From Candidatus Termititenax sp. (GTDB lineage: Bacteria > Margulisbacteria > Riflemargulisbacteria > GWF2-35-9 > DYQY01): a stretch of DNA of 28,422 nucleotides. Positions 23,167 through 28,422 of the stretch are shown one piece after another. The notes below the pieces were generated by a model. The model had not been told where the DNA came from. It worked only from the letters and a program-made list of their open reading frames with translations, and did not search any database. The stretch is from positions 1 to 28,422 of the forward strand of contig DYQY01000018.1 of NCBI GenBank assembly GCA_020719045.1, written 5' to 3'. The stretch's first letter is position 1; each line of letters opens with the position of its first letter. The translations under genes and the position numbers were made by a program.

Positions 23167-24273
23167 TTAAGGTTGCCTTGTTCTTCCTATAAAAGAATTA
23201 ATCTTCTCATAATCGTCTCTGGCTTTTACGTCAGTGTTGTTTGATTTAAAATATCTATTAAAATTTTCCTTACTACTATTTACTAGACCAATATTGTAAT
23301 ACAGGTAAGACAAGTATTTATACACATCTTCCTGGTCAGGATTTAACGATATAGACTTCTTATAACAATAAATAGCACGTTCTAGTTGATTACTTTGATG
23401 ATAAGCCATCCCAAGACCTTTCCAAGCTAAAGGATCATTTTCATTCATTTCTAATGTCCACTTATAATATTCAATCGCTTTGTTCATGTCTTTTTTATAA
23501 GAAAAATATAGTTCAGCTAACTTCTGACGATAATTATTAAAATTACCACCCTTAACCCAACCCTCATATGATCCCTTTTCAATAAAATGTGTTCTGTCAG
23601 CTTTCGCCATTCCCTCTAAATACTCAATTGCTTTATCATAATTTCCTCTACTTAGCTCTACCTCGGCTAGTCGATAAAAAGCTTCAACAAACCAATTGTC
23701 TAACTCAATACATCTTTGATAATACTTAATTGCTTCTTCAATCTTTCCTGAACGATGTAAATAAAAGCCATAAGACATTTGGAAAAGTGGATTTAGTATA
23801 TCTGCATCAGCAGCATTTTTATATGCAATTCCTGCTTTATCAAAATAGTCCTTACGTTCTTCAGGTATTTGTGAAAGATTAAATAAACTTAAATAAATTG
23901 AAGATATACCATTCCAGTACCAAGGGTTCTCTGGATTAATTTTTAACATATATAAGTATAAATCTTTTGCCTTTACTAACCACTCTCTCTGCTTAATTAT
24001 ATCTGTTTCTTGTCTTGATAGCTCCTCGTAATTACGAGCTTGCGTAATAAAATAATATGTTTCCCATGGAGTTAACTCCATGCATTTATCTAAAAAAGTA
24101 ATAGAAGATTGAAACTGCCCCTGACTATTTGCAATAAATCCATTACGATAATTCTTTTCTGAAAACCATGGAAGCAATATCTGCCAGTAGCCAACCGCAA
24201 CCATTATTAATATGATAATTACTATAATAATACGAGTATCTTTACTTAATTTTTTTTCCACACCATTCACCAT
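23167..24273 (-). CDS. Membrane-anchored TPR protein
   Basis: 368 aa. An N-terminal uncleaved membrane helix (about 15-35, IIIVIIILIMVAVGYWQILL) is followed by TPR repeats filling about 40-360, with typical units such as MSYGFYLHRSGKIEEAIKYY, AFYRLAEVELSRGNYDKAIEYL, AWKGLGMAYHQSNQLERAIYCY and VYKYLSYLYYNIGLVNSSKENF. The repeats would face the periplasm. Similar anchored TPR proteins sit in polysaccharide export clusters as assembly scaffolds. The position between an O-antigen ligase/polymerase gene (3 bp gap) and a glycosylphosphotransferase gene supports that role, but direct evidence is lacking. Confidence 0.85.
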   Translation of the reverse strand: MVNGVEKKLSKDTRIIIVIIILIMVAVGYWQILLPWFSEKNYRNGFIANSQGQFQSSITFLDKCMELTPWETYYFITQARNYEELSRQETDIIKQREWLVKAKDLYLYMLKINPENPWYWNGISSIYLSLFNLSQIPEERKDYFDKAGIAYKNAADADILNPLFQMSYGFYLHRSGKIEEAIKYYQRCIELDNWFVEAFYRLAEVELSRGNYDKAIEYLEGMAKADRTHFIEKGSYEGWVKGGNFNNYRQKLAELYFSYKKDMNKAIEYYKWTLEMNENDPLAWKGLGMAYHQSNQLERAIYCYKKSISLNPDQEDVYKYLSYLYYNIGLVNSSKENFNRYFKSNNTDVKARDDYEKINSFIGRTRQP

Positions 24274-24276
24274 TAG

Positions 24277-26313
24277 CTACTCACTTTTACCTTCTAAAAA
24301 TCTATCTGAAACAGTGTTCCCAAAACCATAGTATCCTATGGCTAAGCCAAGACCCATTAACATATAGGCAAACGAAGCAGTTGCTACAACACCAAAGTTA
24401 AAAAGAACCTGTCCTTGATAAAAAACAAACCCAGCAAATGTTGCAGCAATTAAATACAAAGATGGCTTACTTCTATTCTGATACATATAACCAATAATCA
24501 TGAACAAATAAAACCCAATAACTAAAACATATCTGCCAATTACCCCTAATAACCCCGTAGCAGCAAAAGTATTTACGTACTCATTGTGAAGTCTATCAGG
24601 AGTCAAATTGTGACCACCTTCTCTTCTGGCATATTCAACTCTTCTATAGGCTGGATAAACTTCTTTGATAGTATCTACGCCCGTACCTAATATAGGATTA
24701 TCAAGCCCCCAAGTAATGCCACTCTTCCACATACTCATTCTAGCTGATTTATCACCTATGGCTTCAGAAGAATAAGATCCTATTTTCCCTTTTGCAGTGT
24801 TTAAAACATTAAGTTGTAATTGCTTATGACCAAAATTATTGGCATAAATTGTAGTTTTAGGAACAAAATAGAAAGAAATCAAAACTAATATAATAACGGT
24901 TATAATATTTACGGTTTTAGGTGAAACAATAATTTCTGAGATGCTTTCCGTATCAAACATAGGCAATAGCTTAACAACATATGCTAAAAACATAATCCCT
25001 AAATAAATAAACATTATTCCAAAATCCTTAATTGATGGAGAAGCAACAATATAGCCAAAACAAATCAGTAGTAGGAAAATCAGTTTATTTTTAAGTAAAA
25101 CACTATTTTCCTTGTACACTAACTTATGTATTAAATAAATGCCCAATAAAAGAATGTTATAAGCAAAAAAATGAGTTAAACTAATTGAAATTATTTGCAT
25201 AATATAGGTTAAAGCAATAATGTGTACTCGCTCTAACAAATTCCAAAAACCCTTATTTTTAATAACCAAATAAGCATATCCTGCCACCAACATGATAATT
25301 GGTACAAAAGCTATTAATGGCAATACTTGATAGACGTTAAACAGGAACATTATATAAGTTAATCCAACAATCATTGTTGTCATAATAATATCTGCATAAT
25401 ATCGAAGCTTAGTATCTTCAATGAAGCTTCTACCTGAAAAGAACAAAAAGAAAGTAAGTGCTCCCTGAAAACCAAGCCAAGTACCCCTACCCCATGAAAG
25501 GAACATGGCAGTAAAGGTTATTATAGTAAGGACAAAGGAAAATAAATAGAGAGAATGAAAAGACCATTTACTCATCGAATCTTGAAAATTCTTAATATTT
25601 ATCATATATCCAAAAGCAAGACAAATCATCATCCCTACATAAGGACCATAATGTACTGGATTATTTATACTACCAAAAGCTCTGGATGTTGCATCTGCTG
25701 ACCAGCGCATAAAATCGATACCATTGCTTTGAACGATACCATAAGTTGCTGACATGGATGCTGAAAATATAAAAGAAAAAAGCATCCAATAAAAAAATCT
25801 AATTGAGTCTACTTGTTTAGCAAAAACCATCACTAAAAAAGCATAATTAAAAACAGTTATTAATCCTTCCCACCTATCATACGCACCAATAATGGAAACA
25901 TAAATATTTCTGCTTAGTATTGTAGATGCGACATTTACTATAAGCCAAAAAAGCAGTGGTATCTCTAACCCTGTTTTGTACCATTTAATTCCCAAGATAC
26001 TGTAATAAGGTTTCCCTTGATGAGCGGGATCTTCCTCTTGTTTATCATAATCAACTAGCAAAGACTTAACTACCCACAAACCTAATACTGCAAGAGAAAC
26101 GAATCGAAGTAAAATCATTTTATTAACTTCAAAGACGCTTCTTGTTTCAGATGTAAAAAATATTGGAACACCAAAAACAAAAACTAACATCAATCCATTG
26201 ATGGCTCTTTTAACAGGATGAACTTTTTTTTCAGTGAAAAAATAAGACAAAAATAGACACGTTACAATGAATATCTCAACTAATAAAAGGTTGTTACGGA
26301 TAAACTCAATCAT
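24277..26313 (-). CDS. O-antigen ligase/polymerase (Wzy_C/WaaL) family membrane protein
   Basis: 678 aa from the ATG at 26313 (a TTG at 26322 would add three residues; neither has a good ribosome-binding site). There are a dozen or more predicted membrane helices across the length. The family's periplasmic loop lies near the C-terminus: NPILGTGVDTIKEVYP, then GGHNLTPDRLHNEYVNTFAATGLLGVIG, with the conserved Arg and His-Asn-Glu. An earlier block, FLSWGRGTWLGFQGAL (near 270-285), is typical too. Such proteins ligate O-antigen to lipid A-core or polymerise repeat units; which one cannot be told here. It is the first gene of the glycan operon, downstream of groEL. Confidence 0.9.
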   Translation of the reverse strand: MIEFIRNNLLLVEIFIVTCLFLSYFFTEKKVHPVKRAINGLMLVFVFGVPIFFTSETRSVFEVNKMILLRFVSLAVLGLWVVKSLLVDYDKQEEDPAHQGKPYYSILGIKWYKTGLEIPLLFWLIVNVASTILSRNIYVSIIGAYDRWEGLITVFNYAFLVMVFAKQVDSIRFFYWMLFSFIFSASMSATYGIVQSNGIDFMRWSADATSRAFGSINNPVHYGPYVGMMICLAFGYMINIKNFQDSMSKWSFHSLYLFSFVLTIITFTAMFLSWGRGTWLGFQGALTFFLFFSGRSFIEDTKLRYYADIIMTTMIVGLTYIMFLFNVYQVLPLIAFVPIIMLVAGYAYLVIKNKGFWNLLERVHIIALTYIMQIISISLTHFFAYNILLLGIYLIHKLVYKENSVLLKNKLIFLLLICFGYIVASPSIKDFGIMFIYLGIMFLAYVVKLLPMFDTESISEIIVSPKTVNIITVIILVLISFYFVPKTTIYANNFGHKQLQLNVLNTAKGKIGSYSSEAIGDKSARMSMWKSGITWGLDNPILGTGVDTIKEVYPAYRRVEYARREGGHNLTPDRLHNEYVNTFAATGLLGVIGRYVLVIGFYLFMIIGYMYQNRSKPSLYLIAATFAGFVFYQGQVLFNFGVVATASFAYMLMGLGLAIGYYGFGNTVSDRFLEGKSE

Positions 26314-26334
26314 AGATAGCAATTATATCATCAT

Positions 26335-26370
26335 TATATTTCTTCTGCACTAGCGTGCAGAAGAAATATA
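26335..26370. terminator. Long perfect hairpin downstream of groEL
   Basis: A 16-bp stem with loop TAGC: the left arm is 26335-26350 and the right arm 26355-26370, centred on CTGCAC-TAGC-GTGCAG. It begins 10 bases past the groEL stop. No T-run follows on either strand, so it may be a factor-dependent terminator, or a 3' structure that protects groESL mRNA. Confidence 0.6.
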
Positions 26371-26379
26371 TAAAAAATC

Positions 26380-28026
26380 CTACATCATACCAGGCATGCC
26401 ACCCATGCCTCCGCCCATTCCGCCACCACCCATTGGCTTTTCTTCTTCTATATCAGCAATCAATACTGATGTAGTTAAAAGCATAGACGCTATACTTGAA
26501 GCGTTTTGCAATGAAGATCGTACAACTTTAACAGGGTCAACAACGCCTGCTTTAAATAAATCTTCATATTCTTGGGTTAACGCATTGTAGCCAAAGTTGC
26601 CTTTAAGTTCCTTAACTTTCTCAACAACAACAGAACCTTCAACACCTGCATTGGAAGCAATTGTCTTAAGTGGAGCTTCTAACGCTCTTTTTACAATAGC
26701 TATACCTGTCTTTTCATCTTCGTTTACTGTTTCTGCTTCAAGTTTTGCAACAACATCGATTGCTCTAATTAATGTTGTTCCACCACCAGCAACTATTCCT
26801 TCTTCAACTGCTGCTTTTGTAGCTTCTTTTGCATCTTCAATTCTGTGTTTCTTTTCTTTAAGCTCAGTTTCTGTTGCTGCGCCAGCTTTAATAACAGCTA
26901 CTCCACCAGCAAGCTTTGCAAGTCTTTCTTGTAGCTTTTCTTTATCATAAGTTGAATCAGATAATTCTAATTCCTTTTTGATTTGTGCTACTCTAGCCTT
27001 AATATCTTCTGAAGAACCTGCACCTTTAACAATTGTTGTATTTTCTTTGGATACTGTAATTTTTGAAGCTTTACCTAACATTTCTAACTCTGTAGCTTCT
27101 AATGTGTAACCTGTTTCTTCAGAAATAACTGTTCCACCAGTAACAATTGCGATGTCTTGAAGCATAGCTTTTCTTCTATCACCAAAACCAGGAGCCTTTA
27201 CTGCAACAACATTCAACGTTCCTCTTAATTTGTTAAGAACGATCGTTGCTAATGCTTCTCCTTCAAAATCTTCAGCAATAATCATTAACGGCTTACCAAG
27301 ATTCATTGTCTTCTCAAGAATTGGAAGTAAATCTTTAATAACAGAAATCTTTTTATCTGTAATTAAAATAAAAGGATTATCCATTACTGCTTCCATTCTC
27401 TCTGAATCAGTAATCATGTATGGGGAAACATAACCTTTATCAAATTGCATACCTTCAACTACTTCTAAAGTTGTTTCAAAACCTTTTGACTCTTCAACAG
27501 TTATAACACCATCTTTTCCAACTTTATCCATAGCCTCAGCAATAAGGTTACCAATCTCGCTATCATTGTTTGCAGAAATTGATGCTACCTGAGCAATTGA
27601 ATCCTTTGTTTCAACTTTCTTGCTTCTTGATGTAATATCTTTTACTGCTACTTCAACAGCTTTCTCAATACCTCTTTTAACAGCTGATGGATTCATTCCC
27701 ATCTTTACGCTCTTAAGACCTTCTCTGAAAACTTCATAACCAAGAACTGTTGATGTTGTTGTTCCATCACCAGCAATATCGTTTGTTTTAGAAGCGATTT
27801 CTTTAATAAGCTGAGCGCCCATATTTTCGAAAGGATCTTTAAGCTCAATCTCTTTTGCAACAGTAACTCCATCTTTTGTAATTGTAGGCGAACCCCACTT
27901 CTTTTCAATTACTACGTTATGTCCTCTAGGCCCTAAAGTTACCTTTACTGCCTCGTATACTGCTTTCGCTCCTGCATCTAAATGTTTCCATGCATCTTCA
28001 TTATAAACTAATTGTTTTCCTGCCAT
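26380..28026 (-). CDS. groL: Chaperonin GroEL (Hsp60)
   Basis: 548 aa, the normal length. It forms the double-ring cage that folds proteins with GroES and ATP. Hallmarks: [29 protein letters not shown] at the N-terminus, [13 protein letters not shown] near residue 85 (nucleotide and Mg binding), the apical-domain region [29 protein letters not shown], and [13 protein letters not shown] near 405. The C-terminal tail is Gly-Met rich ([16 protein letters not shown]). AAAGGAG precedes the ATG. It lies 12 bp after groES in a bicistronic operon controlled by CIRCE. Confidence 0.98.
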   Translation of the reverse strand: MAGKQLVYNEDAWKHLDAGAKAVYEAVKVTLGPRGHNVVIEKKWGSPTITKDGVTVAKEIELKDPFENMGAQLIKEIASKTNDIAGDGTTTSTVLGYEVFREGLKSVKMGMNPSAVKRGIEKAVEVAVKDITSRSKKVETKDSIAQVASISANNDSEIGNLIAEAMDKVGKDGVITVEESKGFETTLEVVEGMQFDKGYVSPYMITDSERMEAVMDNPFILITDKKISVIKDLLPILEKTMNLGKPLMIIAEDFEGEALATIVLNKLRGTLNVVAVKAPGFGDRRKAMLQDIAIVTGGTVISEETGYTLEATELEMLGKASKITVSKENTTIVKGAGSSEDIKARVAQIKKELELSDSTYDKEKLQERLAKLAGGVAVIKAGAATETELKEKKHRIEDAKEATKAAVEEGIVAGGGTTLIRAIDVVAKLEAETVNEDEKTGIAIVKRALEAPLKTIASNAGVEGSVVVEKVKELKGNFGYNALTQEYEDLFKAGVVDPVKVVRSSLQNASSIASMLLTTSVLIADIEEEKPMGGGGMGGGMGGMPGMM

Positions 28027-28038
28027 TTTTATCTCCTT

Positions 28039-28320
28039 TTAGTATTTTGCTAAAATGTCTGATTCGCTAATTATAATAACTTCTTCGTCATCAAGCTTGA
28101 ACTTCATTCCTGCATAACTTGAATAAACAACTAAGTCTCCAACCTTTACGTCTAGCGCAACTAACTTACCCTCATCCGTTCTCTTTCCAGGACCTACAGC
28201 GACAACCTCGCCTTGATTTGGTTTATCCTGAGCTGAACCAGGAAGAACAATCCCTGATTTTGTTTTAACTTCTGCTTCGCTTTGTTTAATGATTACTCTG
28301 TCTGCTAACGGTTTTAACAT
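28039..28320 (-). CDS. groS: Co-chaperonin GroES
   Basis: 93 aa from the ATG at 28320, which has AAGGAGG five bases upstream; the frame extends to 28335 but those five codons include the Shine-Dalgarno itself. It begins MLKPLADRVIIKQSEAE and shows the mobile-loop region KTKSGIVLPGSAQDKPNQG, then EVVAVGPG and DLVVYSSYAGMKFKLDDEEVIIISESDILA. It caps GroEL. Promoter elements are not clearly seen before the window edge, but the CIRCE operator lies about 50 bp upstream. Confidence 0.97.
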   Translation of the reverse strand: MLKPLADRVIIKQSEAEVKTKSGIVLPGSAQDKPNQGEVVAVGPGKRTDEGKLVALDVKVGDLVVYSSYAGMKFKLDDEEVIIISESDILAKY

Positions 28321-28372
28321 TTTTTCCTCCTTCATAATTAGTGAATAGTGAAAAGCAAATCCTTCTCACAAT

Positions 28373-28399
28373 TTAGCACTCTCTATGGTCGACTGCTAA
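28373..28399. promoter_or_regulatory. CIRCE operator (HrcA site) upstream of groESL
   Basis: TTAGCACTC (28373-28381), a 9-base spacer, then GACTGCTAA (28391-28399). The CIRCE consensus is TTAGCACTC-N9-GAGTGCTAA, so only one base of the right arm differs. In other bacteria the HrcA repressor binds this site and releases groE on heat shock. hrcA is not in the window. Confidence 0.93.
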
Positions 28400-28422
28400 A
28401 TTCCATGAAATAGTTTATTACA

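Noticed and set aside
1-28422. CRISPR array, cas genes, toxin-antitoxin pair or phage-defence island
   Set aside because: No regularly spaced repeats and no Cas, restriction, retron or toxin-antitoxin signatures were found; dinD and the ankyrin gene do not make a known pair.

Overview
The window is an AT-rich stretch (about one third G+C by eye) of a bacterial chromosome. The organism looks Gram-negative: it has an LPS-heptose epimerase, an LpxB-related glycosyltransferase and an undecaprenyl-phosphate glycosylphosphotransferase/O-antigen-ligase cluster. It also carries traits common in Firmicutes and deep-branching phyla: a CIRCE operator at groESL and a ClpE-like zinc finger on a ClpC-type unfoldase. 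A low-GC uncultured lineage such as Margulisbacteria/Elusimicrobia is my guess. There is no rRNA gene here and the assignment is not secure.

Bases 1-3200 are accessory DNA: a decayed IS3-family transposase end, a dinD homologue, an exported ankyrin-repeat protein, and two direct copies of an AT-rich repeat that bracket dinD and the ankyrin gene. The 1259-1579 gap holds a patch with several stem-loops and no ORF.

Bases 3269-7143 hold an LPS-heptose epimerase gene (+), converging with no gap on a purD-rdgB-lpxB-related operon (-) that has a recognisable promoter. Bases 7278-9961 hold two adjacent plus-strand genes I cannot assign (155 and about 724 aa).

Bases 9958-11743 form a redox operon: a cysteine-rich ArsR-family regulator, thioredoxin, a CcdA-type membrane electron carrier and a TlpA-like exported thioredoxin. 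Its promoter is strong and has a 12-bp palindrome just downstream of the -10. Next come an unknown coiled-coil protein (11750-12613), a zinc-ribbon/TPR protein, a broken endonuclease III gene that has lost its catalytic middle but keeps its [4Fe-4S] cysteines in another frame, a secreted PLD-type nuclease, tRNA-Met, and a 38-codon gene with a near-perfect Shine-Dalgarno.

Bases 14660-26313 are closely packed minus-strand genes: O-antigen ligase/polymerase, TPR protein, glycosylphosphotransferase, RlpA-like protein, pdxJ, clpC/E-like, xerC/D-like recombinase, site-2 protease, trxB and rpiB. Many overlap or abut. The clpC-like gene appears to have its own extended -10 promoter inside the pdxJ stop codon, predicting a leaderless mRNA. 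Bases 26335-28399 are groES-groEL with a CIRCE operator upstream and a long hairpin downstream.

Most of the window is ordinary housekeeping. The most notable items are the disrupted nth gene, the leaderless clpC-like promoter, the ArsR-thioredoxin operon, the direct-repeat-flanked accessory module, the 38-aa gene and the unassigned 155/724-aa pair. I do not see a clear new defence or mobile system.
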